A stretch of 64,000 nt of DNA from Helicobacter cetorum (GTDB lineage: Bacteria; Campylobacterota; Campylobacteria; Campylobacterales; UBA6016): assembly GCA_022729705.1 (NCBI GenBank), contig DZAX01000008.1:1-64000 (forward strand), in the 5' to 3' direction. The position numbers and the translations under genes were made by a program. The stretch's first letter is position 1, and every line of letters starts with the position of its first letter. Shown here piece by piece: positions 37,413-47,534 of the stretch. Under the pieces are notes generated by a model, which worked only from the letters and a program-made list of their open reading frames with translations, was not told where the DNA came from and ran no database searches.

Positions 37413-38942
37413 TTACAACTCAAATGCTTTTTTTATGTTCTCTTCTGTCGGTTCACAAAAAAATAGCACCTTATGCTTATTGCCAATTTTTTTTAGTATA
37501 CCGCAATCATTGAAAGTACTTATTGTTTCAATTGTATTCAAAAGCTCTTCTTTCGAGTCAATTGCATACCACAGCACACCGTCTCCTAGCTCAGTCAATG
37601 GATTATATTCAAAAGCATCTTTGCTTTTAACGACGACAATCGGCAAACCAATCGAGGCTAATTCTAACATTGCGCCCGTTGCCGATGCCACAACAAGTTT
37701 TGCCTCCTTGGCTAAATCGTAAATATCAACCGAACTTATCATATAGCTTGTTTTTAAGAGGTCTTTTAGCAAATTTATATCGGTTGCTGGATGAGCTTTT
37801 AAAATAATCTTCTCTTTACTATCCAAATGACTTATCATCTCTAGCACGTTTCTGGCATCTTCCAAGAAATAAGAGAGCAAAACTAAGATGGAGCCTTCAT
37901 TGGCAACAGATCTTTGAATATTGCACTCAAAAAGCTTCTTGTATCGAAGGGACGGTCCTACTTCAAATTTGACAATGCTACTTTCTGGCAAATAATATTC
38001 TCCGTTTACCAGCACTTTATCCGGAACAGTTTTAAAACTTATCTCATTTTCATCTACAAGAACACTCATATAAATGCAAGAAAACAGAAATAGCTGTGCA
38101 CCTATTATGTAAGTGTCTGCATCGCTATCCCTCATACCTCTGTATAAATTTTTGTCTATCGTCTGGTTTTCATACCAACTAATTAGCTTAATTCTTGTTT
38201 TTTTGAATCTAGCAAAGCGTTTGCCTTGCAAATACCTAGAATATCTATGAAAAGTTACAGCACCAAGACCGTCTAGCATTGCAAAATGGAGCAATCTATC
38301 GTTGTATTGCCTACTATCTAGCGAAGAGGTAAAGTTAATAACTTTAAACGGATATCTGATAATAAAACATAGAATGCGAACAAAATCTAGCATGGATAAA
38401 AGATCATACTCACAGACAACCGGATACTCTTTTTTTCTCAAAATTGAAAATACTTCCCTCATTTTTGCTGGAGAAAAAAGCCCATAAAAAACAGGGATGT
38501 AGACATACTCTTTATCAAGCCTTTGAAAAGTGTCATCTAGTCCAAAATAACTGTCTGAAAAACCATCTTGTCGTTCCAATACTTTGTCAATAATAAAAAA
38601 AGTATCTACAATAATAATCTCTTCTCCGGTCGCCTTAAAATCAAACTTTTTGGCATAGCGTAGATAAATAAAAAAATTGACAATATAGTAGTAAAAACCT
38701 TTGAAGCTTTTTTTGTAATAAGTAAGCAGTTTTTTTAGTATAAACCAAAAATCAACATTTGACGGTGTTGAATTTTCCAACTTTTGCCTTATAAAAACAC
38801 TTGAAAATGGGTTTTTTGAAAGCGTCTCATTTGAGAGCATATCTATATCTTTGTATGCTTCTTTCGCTTTTAAGGATAAATAATCAAAAATTTCTTGATA
38901 TTTTGGCTCAAGCGAATAATTAATCAATGGTAAACTCCGCAA
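37413..38942 (-). CDS. Putative GT-B-type surface-glycan transferase
   Basis: 509 aa; C-terminal 'EKIILKAHPATDINLLKDLL...KLVVASATGAMLELASIGLPIVVV'. Confidence 0.6.
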   Translation of the reverse strand: MRSLPLINYSLEPKYQEIFDYLSLKAKEAYKDIDMLSNETLSKNPFSSVFIRQKLENSTPSNVDFWFILKKLLTYYKKSFKGFYYYIVNFFIYLRYAKKFDFKATGEEIIIVDTFFIIDKVLERQDGFSDSYFGLDDTFQRLDKEYVYIPVFYGLFSPAKMREVFSILRKKEYPVVCEYDLLSMLDFVRILCFIIRYPFKVINFTSSLDSRQYNDRLLHFAMLDGLGAVTFHRYSRYLQGKRFARFKKTRIKLISWYENQTIDKNLYRGMRDSDADTYIIGAQLFLFSCIYMSVLVDENEISFKTVPDKVLVNGEYYLPESSIVKFEVGPSLRYKKLFECNIQRSVANEGSILVLLSYFLEDARNVLEMISHLDSKEKIILKAHPATDINLLKDLLKTSYMISSVDIYDLAKEAKLVVASATGAMLELASIGLPIVVVKSKDAFEYNPLTELGDGVLWYAIDSKEELLNTIETISTFNDCGILKKIGNKHKVLFFCEPTEENIKKAFEL

Positions 38943-39555
38943 ACGACTCTATATATCCGCTTCCAATTCCTTTTAAGGCGGAATTGTTGAAACCGTAAAA
39001 AGATACTCTATTTTGAACGGCGGCGTCATAGTCGTTAATACTATCGCCAACCATTATGGCTGCCTTGTGTGAAGTATCGCTCTCTTCTAGTATTTTACGT
39101 AAAAGCGTACTTTTTGGGGTAGGAGAACCGTAAATGCCATCAAAAAACAGCCCTATTTGATAAGTTTCACACAAATATCTAAGCTCCTTCTGATCCGCAC
39201 CAGATGCAATAAATAGCTTTTGTTTGCCAAACCTAGACTCTATGAAGTTGAAAGTTTCTTTAATTATGTATTTTGGCTTGATTAGTTCTTTTGTCACAAT
39301 ATCAGAAAATTTATCAGCATACTCCAATATTTTTTTATCAGAAATAGCCTTCCGTAAAATATCTTCAAAAAAATATCTTATTTTGACATATCTCGAGATA
39401 CCACCATTTTGCATATGAAATTCCAAAAGTTTGTCAACGGCGGCAGAGTCAAACCCTTTAAAAATTTTAGAAAAAGCGTGTGCTTTTATTGGCATTGAAT
39501 CAAGTATTACTCCGTCAAAATCAAATATAATCGTCTTAATCAACAAATTCTCCAA
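38920..39555 (-). CDS. HAD-family phosphatase
   Basis: 211 aa; 'IIFDFDGVILDSMPIKAHAF', 'LFIASGADQKEL', 'IMVGDSINDYDAA'. Confidence 0.92.
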   Translation of the reverse strand: MENLLIKTIIFDFDGVILDSMPIKAHAFSKIFKGFDSAAVDKLLEFHMQNGGISRYVKIRYFFEDILRKAISDKKILEYADKFSDIVTKELIKPKYIIKETFNFIESRFGKQKLFIASGADQKELRYLCETYQIGLFFDGIYGSPTPKSTLLRKILEESDTSHKAAIMVGDSINDYDAAVQNRVSFYGFNNSALKGIGSGYIESFAEFTID

Positions 39556-40192
39556 TAACTACACATGGTGCACCATCAAAACCGCCAATCCTAAGCGGAG
39601 AGACAAAGATACTTTTTAATTCATTAGCTCCAATTTCTCTTAAATCCATATCCTCCAAAAGCAGTATCGGACTATCTGGGTTTAAAAATGCCTTGTGAGC
39701 CGCCCTGCCAAGCTCTCTATCTAAAAAGCTAGATACAGAAATAGTATCAAAACCAAAAACTCTTATTTTTGGATACTTCTCTCTCAAAAAAATAGCGATT
39801 TCTGGCGCAAATCCATATCCCGATAAAGCGTAACCATCTTCTCCTCTAGTCTTGCAGCCTCCAGTTTTTACAAGCAATATATCATAATCATCGTCTCGTA
39901 TGCCATCGAGAGATAAAATTAATTCATCTTGTATTATTTTACTTTTTGGCTTTATCTCAACGACAAGCGGCTTTGCGAAAATAAAAAAATCAGCACTATA
40001 GTCACATATTGAGGCCGCACCTTCAAAAAAATGGTTTGGAAAATCAATATGGGTTCCCATATGAGCTGACATCGTTACTTTATTTTGCGATATTTCAAGA
40101 CTATCTTTATTTCCATATGTAGGCGTAGACGTATTTAGTGCGTAAGATAAAAAAATATACTTATTCTTCAAATTCAAATCCACTCTCTTCAT
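39536..40192 (-). CDS. Cyclase-family (kynurenine-formamidase-like) protein
   Basis: 218 aa; 'MSAHMGTHIDFPNHF', 'DILLVKTGG', 'VFGFDTISVSSF'. Confidence 0.85.
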   Translation of the reverse strand: MKRVDLNLKNKYIFLSYALNTSTPTYGNKDSLEISQNKVTMSAHMGTHIDFPNHFFEGAASICDYSADFFIFAKPLVVEIKPKSKIIQDELILSLDGIRDDDYDILLVKTGGCKTRGEDGYALSGYGFAPEIAIFLREKYPKIRVFGFDTISVSSFLDRELGRAAHKAFLNPDSPILLLEDMDLREIGANELKSIFVSPLRIGGFDGAPCVVIGEFVD

Positions 40193-41048
40193 AAATATGC
40201 TTTATGCAACGTATAAGCCCTTGCCCAAAGTCTACATATGGATTTGCCACCAGTTTTTTTGCACTTAATGGGTGAAAGGAATATGGTGTTACCTTGTAAT
40301 GCCCATCATAATCCGCATCTTTTGTCTCTAGTCGTATATGACCGCCAAAAATCTCACCTATCATACCAAATAAATCTTTTCTCTTAATGCTCTCAGTACC
40401 TGTCAGTATAATATGTTGATTTGCATACTCATTAGCCAAAATATCTACGGAAAGCTTGGCAGCATCGGATACATGGATATACTCTCTTATTTCTTCACCG
40501 CTTCCAACCATTGTAATTTTTTTTGTAGCCACAGCTTCTTTTAAAACACTCAATATATAATTTGAGCTATCCGCCCTTTCTCCATAAAGAGAACCGTATC
40601 TTATTACGGTAAATGGCAGACCATACTTCCTGCCATATTCTTCAGTTAATTTTTCGCTAGCGTGCTTGCTAATCCCATAAAACGAGCCTTTATTGCTTAC
40701 GGCATAGGCGCTGCTGGCATAAATAAATCTTTTAATTTTATTATTTTTAGAGGCTTCTAATATATTGAGATTGCCCACCACATTAAGCTCCACAGTTTTA
40801 AAAGGATCGTTCATTGCTATCGCAATATTGGCAAGTCCGGCAAAATTATAGACACAATCAGCACCTTTTAAAAGCTCATTCACGCCGTCTCTATCCAAAA
40901 TATCACAGTTCACAAACTCTTGCTCTTTGAGCAAATACTTTGATTTTGCTATATCCGCCACTACTACGCCATATCCGCGTACCGTAAGCTCATCCGCAAC
41001 ATAACTACCCAAAAATCCGCTTCCGCCAAAAACTATCGCTTTCTTCAT
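40161..41048 (-). CDS. NAD-dependent epimerase/dehydratase
   Basis: 295 aa; 'AIVFGGSGFLGSYVADEL', 'YGISKHASEKLTEEY'. Confidence 0.93.
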   Translation of the reverse strand: MKKAIVFGGSGFLGSYVADELTVRGYGVVVADIAKSKYLLKEQEFVNCDILDRDGVNELLKGADCVYNFAGLANIAIAMNDPFKTVELNVVGNLNILEASKNNKIKRFIYASSAYAVSNKGSFYGISKHASEKLTEEYGRKYGLPFTVIRYGSLYGERADSSNYILSVLKEAVATKKITMVGSGEEIREYIHVSDAAKLSVDILANEYANQHIILTGTESIKRKDLFGMIGEIFGGHIRLETKDADYDGHYKVTPYSFHPLSAKKLVANPYVDFGQGLIRCIKHIYEESGFEFEE

Positions 41049-41065
41049 ATTTTTAAAATCTCTAT

Positions 41066-41396
41066 TTATAATTTAGTGTGTGGTTTTAGTTTTTCAAAAT
41101 CAGCGTCAAATGTAACTAATTTAATTGATAGTTGCATCTATAAGAATATTTGTATCAAAAAAGATGGTTATCATTTATCTCATTGCAAAGCTTGCCAACA
41201 TCTACGCTCGTATCAACCGTCAAAAGTTTAGCTTCTTGAAAATTTTTTGATAATTTATGATCAGAAGTAACTTTCTTAGTATCGTAAATATTTTCATCAA
41301 CTAAAATTATCACTTTCATTTGTTAACAAGCTTTTCATAATCTTCTGCCTCTATAAATTTATCTTTAACATATATTTCAAATTCTATCACATACAT
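41066..41396 (-). pseudogene. Decayed VapBC-like toxin-antitoxin locus (PIN-domain toxin with internal deletion)
   Basis: Tiny ORFs on minus strand: 41316-41396 'MYVIEFEIYVKDKFIEAEDYEKLVNK', 41155-41319 'MKVIILVDENIYDTKKVTSDHKLSKNFQEAKLLTVDTSVDVGKLCNEINDNHLF' (ATGA overlap), 41121-41174 'MITIFFDTNILIDATIN' (PIN N-terminus), then 'LVTFDADFEKLKPHTKL*' (PIN C-terminus). Confidence 0.6.
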
Positions 41397-41399
41397 TTC

Positions 41400-42320
41400 T
41401 CACACTTTAAAAAACTCTCTTAAATGCCAAATTGCACTTCTCCCCATCGCAAGCACAGCCTCGTTTGCATTGCCGCCGATATGGGGGGTGCATATAAGAT
41501 TTGGTAAAGTGAGAAGCTCCATATCACCTGGCGGCTCTTCAAGATATGCATCAATCGCCGCTCCAGCTATATCGCCATTTTTTAAAGCCTCTTTTAGTGC
41601 AACCTCATCGACTATACCGCCTCTTGCTGTATTTATTACAAAAGCACTATTTTTTATTTTTTTTAATGTACTTACATCAATTAGATTTCTTGTCTCGTCT
41701 GTCAAAGGAGTGTGGATAGTAATAAAATCTGCTTTTTCAAATATTTCATCTTTAATAGCAGCTTTTGCTCCAAAAAAAGCAATTTCAGCTCTTTTATCTG
41801 CTATATCGTTTATCAATAGTTCGCATCCAAAAGGAGCCAGCAGTCTTGCGACCTCTTGACCTATAAAACCAAAACCTATAATTCCTACAGTTTTACCGCT
41901 CAACTGAAAACCGCCACTTTTATTCCATACGCCACCCTGGAGCTGATTTGCCGTAATATATAAATTTCTACACAGCATCAACATAAAACCAAGCACCATT
42001 TCTGCTACGCTTAGTTTATTAACACCACCGCTCCAACCAATCGCTATGCCTCTTTTTTGGCAAGCTTCAATATCTATATTATCAAGCCCTACACCATATT
42101 TTGCAATTATTTTTAGATTTTGGCAAGCGCTAAGCACATCATCATCTATTGTCTCTAAGCCAACTATTGCGGCATCGGCATTTTGCAAGTATTTTATTAA
42201 TTCTTCTTTATTAAATCTCATACCACTAATATTTAATGTGGTATTTGGAAATGTAAATAAAATTTGAGACGATAGCGTACTATTTTTAGAAAAAGAAGGT
42301 GATATTACGACTATTTTCAT
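41400..42320 (-). CDS. D-isomer-specific 2-hydroxyacid dehydrogenase
   Basis: 306 aa; 'GKTVGIIGFGFIGQEVARLL', 'FVINTARGGIVDEVAL', 'CTPHIGGNANEA'. Confidence 0.93.
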   Translation of the reverse strand: MKIVVISPSFSKNSTLSSQILFTFPNTTLNISGMRFNKEELIKYLQNADAAIVGLETIDDDVLSACQNLKIIAKYGVGLDNIDIEACQKRGIAIGWSGGVNKLSVAEMVLGFMLMLCRNLYITANQLQGGVWNKSGGFQLSGKTVGIIGFGFIGQEVARLLAPFGCELLINDIADKRAEIAFFGAKAAIKDEIFEKADFITIHTPLTDETRNLIDVSTLKKIKNSAFVINTARGGIVDEVALKEALKNGDIAGAAIDAYLEEPPGDMELLTLPNLICTPHIGGNANEAVLAMGRSAIWHLREFFKV

Positions 42321-42417
42321 TTAACTTTGGCAACTTAAATTACTCAATTTTTCAATGACTACTATTTTAATCACAAGTTCTTTTTTCATAATATATCTCT
42401 GTTTCTCCATAATTTAA

Positions 42418-43239
42418 TTACTTTTCAAAAATAAAATTATAAATACTCTTGTACGCACCATCTTCAATCATCTGCGAATGTGCTTTTGTAAATTTAGAAA
42501 ATCCACATTTTTGCAACATATTAATAACCTTATTAAGATATTCTACCTCGTTTTCATCGAGTTCAACAAGAATACTTTTTACTCCTTTATCTGCAAATGT
42601 TTTTAGTCCGCCTTTTATTATCAAATTCTCTATGCCATCTACATCTATTTTGATATAATTTGGTATTTCAAAACCATGTCTTAAGATAAGTTCATCAATA
42701 CTAAAAGAGAGTATTCCTTGTTTGAAAATAACTGCAGATGTCACACCGCCACACTTTATCTCGTCCAACTTTTCGTTTATATTAGAAAAGGTTGACACAG
42801 CTCCGCCAGCAGAGGTCATTGTCATATTTAGTATACCAAATTCACTCTTGTCTGAAATAGCAATAGGATAACATAAGACACTGTTTTGCATATCGTTTAT
42901 TTCAATATTTTTTGTAAGCATAAAAAAGTTATACCCAGATGGTTCAAACGAAAACACCTTAAGACCTTTTTTTGCAGCATATATAGAATAAAGTCCCATA
43001 TTTGCCCCTATATCCCAAAAGATATCTCCGCTTTGCATTCCGTCAATCCATTCAATTGTTTCTGGCTCTTTTGTAAGCAGAGTATCAGCCCTCCAGCAAG
43101 GTATGCCTCCGTAACAAAAATATTTAACTTCACCATACTTTGTGCTACAAACAAAAATTGGAGTATTCTCCTCTGCATCACGAGCTAGTCTATACCACTC
43201 TCTGATTTGCGTTCTGTCTACTGTTTCTTCATTCTTCAT
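42418..43239 (-). CDS. FkbM family methyltransferase
   Basis: 273 aa; 'GDIFWDIGANMGLYSIYAAKKGLKVFSFEPSGYNFFMLTKNIEIN...YIKIDVDGIENLIIKGG'. Confidence 0.92.
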   Translation of the reverse strand: MKNEETVDRTQIREWYRLARDAEENTPIFVCSTKYGEVKYFCYGGIPCWRADTLLTKEPETIEWIDGMQSGDIFWDIGANMGLYSIYAAKKGLKVFSFEPSGYNFFMLTKNIEINDMQNSVLCYPIAISDKSEFGILNMTMTSAGGAVSTFSNINEKLDEIKCGGVTSAVIFKQGILSFSIDELILRHGFEIPNYIKIDVDGIENLIIKGGLKTFADKGVKSILVELDENEVEYLNKVINMLQKCGFSKFTKAHSQMIEDGAYKSIYNFIFEK

Positions 43240-43285
43240 TTTATCCTAGAGCCACTTGCATATTTAAGAATTTTTCAGCATCCCG

Positions 43286-44869
43286 CTAGCTAAACTCGAT
43301 CTTTTCAATGTCGTCTTCTTTTTCATAATCTCCATAACCCATATACCTTTCAAGGCACTCGTCTTTAAGATGTCTAAAAATCTTGTCGCCCTCAGGAGTC
43401 AAGCTTTCAGCTTTTTTTATCTCTGCCCATCTATCCTTTGGCATCTTTACATAAAGCACAAAACAACGCCTTATACCCTCTATCTCTGCTTTTGGAAAGT
43501 ATTGCATATCAAGCATCGTGGCTTCAACAATACAAGTGGCTAGCTTGCCTGTTTCTATTAAGCCAAGAGATTCCGACATCGCCCTTAATGGCGTACCATG
43601 AAACGGAACAAATGTATAAGCATTTACGCCATCAGAGTTAAAATGCCTATTTAGTTCTATAGTATCAAAGGCAAGTTCTCTAGTTTCGGGTGGAAAGCCT
43701 ATTATATTATTTACGCTGATAGGAATTCCAAGCCCCGTTACGATGTTTAGATTTTTTATAATCATTTCGTTGCTTACTTTTCTAGCAAGTACTCTTTGCC
43801 GAAACACCTCATTGCCATGCTCGACTCCAAATGCCACGCGCAAAAGACCAACCTCTTGAAGCATTTTGAATTTCCACTCCGACACTGTTTCAGGTCTAGT
43901 TTGTATCCAAAAAGGGAGTTTAAATTCTGAATACATCTCGCAAAATGCCTCAAACTCACTATCATTCCAAGCCAAAAAAGTATCAGCCCAAAAATATATA
44001 GAGTCCGCCAGATAATTATCTACAACATGCTTTATTTCTTCGCGCACCAAGTATATCGTTTGTTTTCTAAAAAACTTAAAACTTTCATTTTTGTAGTTTT
44101 GCATCTGCGATGGAGAGTTGCAATACCCACAAGTATAAGGACATCCTCGTATGGTTTGAATAGGAATCATTCTTCGCATCATTCCTTGCATTGGTCTATA
44201 AAACCTGCTTTCTTCAAAAAGAGAATAATCAGGAAGTGGATTTTTTGTTATATCTACGGGTGGCGGCAATCCATTGTTTACTATCTTACCGTCTATTTTG
44301 GCATACAAACCTTTTAAATCCAGCAAATCAGAACCGTTTTGCAGTCTTTTTGCAAGCTCTACAAGGGTATCTTCCCCTTCGCCTTTTAATATATAATCTA
44401 TCGTGCCATCGGAATACCCATGTGCCAAATCTGGCGCAAAAGTCGCAAAAACTCCCCCGCAAACTACTGGCGGTTTTTTATTACCAAGTGATTTTAGCAA
44501 GCTTACGCCAACTGGATACATATCTTCAGTAGCCGACATCACAATAAGCTCAGGATTGAATTCTGCGATTATTTTCTCAAAATCACTATAGGCATCAGAG
44601 GCTCGAATTGATTGCTTAAGTATAGAATCGTCGTATTGTCTTGCGTTTAGGTTGTCAGCCTTTTGCTTATCAGAATCAATCTTTGCAAATACTCCTTCGT
44701 ACATTGTAGTATCGAATAAGGCAACAGTATGGCTCTCTTTTTTAAGAATAGCGGTAAACAAACCTATAGCCGGAGGCAGAGTATTCATTCCATATAAATT
44801 TGGATATAAAAACAGTATTTTCATATTTCTATTCACCTCCACCTGCAGGGATAATAGAGCCAGACACAA
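43286..44869 (-). CDS. B12-binding domain radical SAM protein
   Basis: 527 aa; N-terminal B12-binding-like domain, 'GCPYTCGYCNSPSQ' CxxxCxxC motif. A start nearer 44824 ('MKILFLYPNLYGM') is likely. Confidence 0.9.
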   Translation of the reverse strand: MCLALLSLQVEVNRNMKILFLYPNLYGMNTLPPAIGLFTAILKKESHTVALFDTTMYEGVFAKIDSDKQKADNLNARQYDDSILKQSIRASDAYSDFEKIIAEFNPELIVMSATEDMYPVGVSLLKSLGNKKPPVVCGGVFATFAPDLAHGYSDGTIDYILKGEGEDTLVELAKRLQNGSDLLDLKGLYAKIDGKIVNNGLPPPVDITKNPLPDYSLFEESRFYRPMQGMMRRMIPIQTIRGCPYTCGYCNSPSQMQNYKNESFKFFRKQTIYLVREEIKHVVDNYLADSIYFWADTFLAWNDSEFEAFCEMYSEFKLPFWIQTRPETVSEWKFKMLQEVGLLRVAFGVEHGNEVFRQRVLARKVSNEMIIKNLNIVTGLGIPISVNNIIGFPPETRELAFDTIELNRHFNSDGVNAYTFVPFHGTPLRAMSESLGLIETGKLATCIVEATMLDMQYFPKAEIEGIRRCFVLYVKMPKDRWAEIKKAESLTPEGDKIFRHLKDECLERYMGYGDYEKEDDIEKIEFS

Positions 44870-45542
44870 AAGTACAATCCTCTGAGGCTAAAAATAAAAT
44901 TATATTTGCAATCTCTCTCGCTTCAGCCATCCTACCAATAGGAATCATTTCTATGCGCTTGTTCATATCTTTATTTTTATTTTTAGCATGGAAATCGGTA
45001 TTTACTACACCTCCACGAATCGTATTAATAAGAACATTATCTTTTACTGCATACTTTGAAAAAGTGAGTGCTATGCTCTCTAACGCAGCTTTTGAAGCGC
45101 TATACGCTATGGTTTCTATGGAACCGCCATATTTTACAGCACCCACACTGGATAGATTTATAACTCTCCCCCATCTATTTTCCCGCATATTTTCTATCAA
45201 ACCTTTTATCAACAAAAACGGAGCTATACAGTTTACTTTATAGGCAAACTCCATATCTGCAACACTAACATCATGCAAAGAGTCTTGCACAATATAATCT
45301 CCTGCGTTGTTAACTAAAATATCCACATTGGAATACTTTTGGCATTCTGCTATCAATGTATCAATTTCCCATAAATTGCAAAAGTCAGCCTGTATTATTT
45401 TCAAATTTTTATAAGTCAAAGAGCGTAAAGCCTCGCTTGAGCTGTGATAATGGGCAAATACAAAATATCCTTTTTCCAAAAAAAGCTTTGCTGTTGCCAA
45501 CCCTATACCGCTATTTGCCCCCGTAATCAAAACTGTTCTCAA
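44829..45542 (-). CDS. SDR family oxidoreductase
   Basis: 237 aa; 'VLITGANSGIGLATAKLF', 'YSASKAALES'. Confidence 0.93.
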   Translation of the reverse strand: MRTVLITGANSGIGLATAKLFLEKGYFVFAHYHSSSEALRSLTYKNLKIIQADFCNLWEIDTLIAECQKYSNVDILVNNAGDYIVQDSLHDVSVADMEFAYKVNCIAPFLLIKGLIENMRENRWGRVINLSSVGAVKYGGSIETIAYSASKAALESIALTFSKYAVKDNVLINTIRGGVVNTDFHAKNKNKDMNKRIEMIPIGRMAEAREIANIILFLASEDCTFVSGSIIPAGGGE

Positions 45543-45686
45543 TATCTTCGTCCCCCTTTTTGTTGAGTCCTCTAGGTTTTTTATTCATAAGTTTATCAAT
45601 TATAACACAGGTATCATATTGGACGAACACGCTATATGACCCAAAAATTGGGTGGGGTAACGTATGTACAATAAAACATAAGTTGC

Positions 45687-46625
45687 TTATTTGGGACGAG
45701 CTACGCAAATTATTATACTGGCAGATTTTGTATCCTGCATAGCTTGTACAAATTGCTCGCTACATTTTTCAAAAATTGCATTTGCCCTTCTCTCAAAATC
45801 AGAATTACCAAGAAAAAACTGATTTTTTGTTGCTCCTGTAAAGTTCGCTTGTGGACCGCCGATAAAAAACCAATGCAAAAAATTATACAAACCGTATTGA
45901 TGTCTATACATTACTTTTTCAACCTCAAAACCACAAAATTCCAAAAGATTAACAATTCTTTTTTCATCGAAGTAGCTAAAGTGAGCCTTATGCCAAAAAA
46001 ACTTGTCATATCCTGCTCTTGTCTGCTCTGGCAAATACATCTTAAGCGCCTCTTTCATATTTGGCACCTCAATATACAAAAGACCATCGTCCTTCAATAT
46101 TTTTTTAATATTTTTCAGAGCTTCAGCTGGAAACGGCATATGATCAATAGCATTTAGAGAAGTTACTATATCAAAGCGGTTTTCAAATTCTATATTTTCT
46201 ATAAAACCATAATACCCACTAATATTTTTTGTTTTCAAAAATGAAACATATTCGTGACTCAACTCTACGCCGCTTACACTTCGCACGGCATCTCTTACGC
46301 CGCAAAGCAAATTGCCAGCACCACACCCAATATCGAGTAAATCCATATACGGCTGCAAGAGCGGCGATAGGTTTTCGATATCTTTATAAATAGTTTTTTC
46401 TCTTTCTTCAAAAAGATCGGCTACTTTTATGCTTCCCTCTAATATTTTGTTATTTTTTGTATATTCCAACTCATTGTATTCTGCAATTTCTTCTAGTGTC
46501 ATATTGGTTTCTTGGAATATATGCCCGCACGCCCTACACTCATAAACCGCCCCGCCACCGTCTCTGGTAATGTCTGATACTAGTTGATGTTCTGCCGCCT
46601 CATAACATACATTACACTTTTGCAT
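45687..46625 (-). CDS. Class I SAM methyltransferase with N-terminal zinc-binding motif
   Basis: 312 aa; 'CNVCYEAAEHQLVSD..YECRACGHIFQ', 'MDLLDIGCGAGNLLCGV'. Confidence 0.88.
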   Translation of the reverse strand: MQKCNVCYEAAEHQLVSDITRDGGGAVYECRACGHIFQETNMTLEEIAEYNELEYTKNNKILEGSIKVADLFEEREKTIYKDIENLSPLLQPYMDLLDIGCGAGNLLCGVRDAVRSVSGVELSHEYVSFLKTKNISGYYGFIENIEFENRFDIVTSLNAIDHMPFPAEALKNIKKILKDDGLLYIEVPNMKEALKMYLPEQTRAGYDKFFWHKAHFSYFDEKRIVNLLEFCGFEVEKVMYRHQYGLYNFLHWFFIGGPQANFTGATKNQFFLGNSDFERRANAIFEKCSEQFVQAMQDTKSASIIICVARPK

Positions 46626-46706
46626 AATTCAACTCCCCTTCTATACTTTTAAAAAAATCATCTACATAACGCATCTTATACACCATTATTAAATTTTTTT
46701 CATTAA

Positions 46707-47534
46707 TCATTTTACTTTATCCCTTTTATATATCTCAACAAAGTTATCAAAAAGTACATCCACTTCAACACCATCCGGTAGCAACGCCTCATGACTAATT
46801 ATACCACTATACGCTATTTCATCCAAAAAACTTTTAAACTGCTCATGTAATAAGATATTTTTATCAGATACGGGCAACATTTGAGGATCTGACACTTGAA
46901 CATGTGTAAACAATTTTTCGTATTTTTTTGGATCTACAGACATTAACCATCCGCTATCGAAATATGTTTTTGAATCCAACTGAACAAATATGTTTTTAAA
47001 GCCAGAACCATACACTATATCTGCAGCCTCTTGTGTAGAATTTAGATATTCGCACCACTCCTTTGGAAGCGGTTCAACACAAAACTTGATATCTTCAAAA
47101 ATTGGGTCAACTTTTTCAAGAAACGATATAAACATATCATTGCATTCGATTATTGATTTTGTATGCATCAACCTGCATTTTGGCGAGCCAAACGTGATAT
47201 TCCCAATACCAAGCAACTTTGCAATCTCTGAAATTTTTTTGAAATATTCTAGTAGGTTATTTTGTTTTTGCGCCCCATTAAATATTTCCAAATCCGGTCT
47301 ACTAAAAGTCAGCGAGTGCATTGATATAATATTTATACCAAACTCATTTGCCATCTTTTTAAGTGCAATAATATCTGATTTTATGACAATCTCTGGATTT
47401 TCCCAAATAGATGTAACCGAAAGCTCTAGGTTCTTTATGCCTTTGCGGCAAAGAACGCCAAAAAACTCTGGCAGATTTGAGACACCCTTCTTCCAGCCGA
47501 CATTTGAAATAGCGAGTCTATCCATTGTGCCCAT
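46707..47534 (-). CDS. Sugar phosphate isomerase/epimerase (TIM barrel)
   Basis: 275 aa; AP_endonuc_2-like pattern 'IGNITFGSPKC...HVQVSDPQM'. Confidence 0.8.
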   Translation of the reverse strand: MGTMDRLAISNVGWKKGVSNLPEFFGVLCRKGIKNLELSVTSIWENPEIVIKSDIIALKKMANEFGINIISMHSLTFSRPDLEIFNGAQKQNNLLEYFKKISEIAKLLGIGNITFGSPKCRLMHTKSIIECNDMFISFLEKVDPIFEDIKFCVEPLPKEWCEYLNSTQEAADIVYGSGFKNIFVQLDSKTYFDSGWLMSVDPKKYEKLFTHVQVSDPQMLPVSDKNILLHEQFKSFLDEIAYSGIISHEALLPDGVEVDVLFDNFVEIYKRDKVK

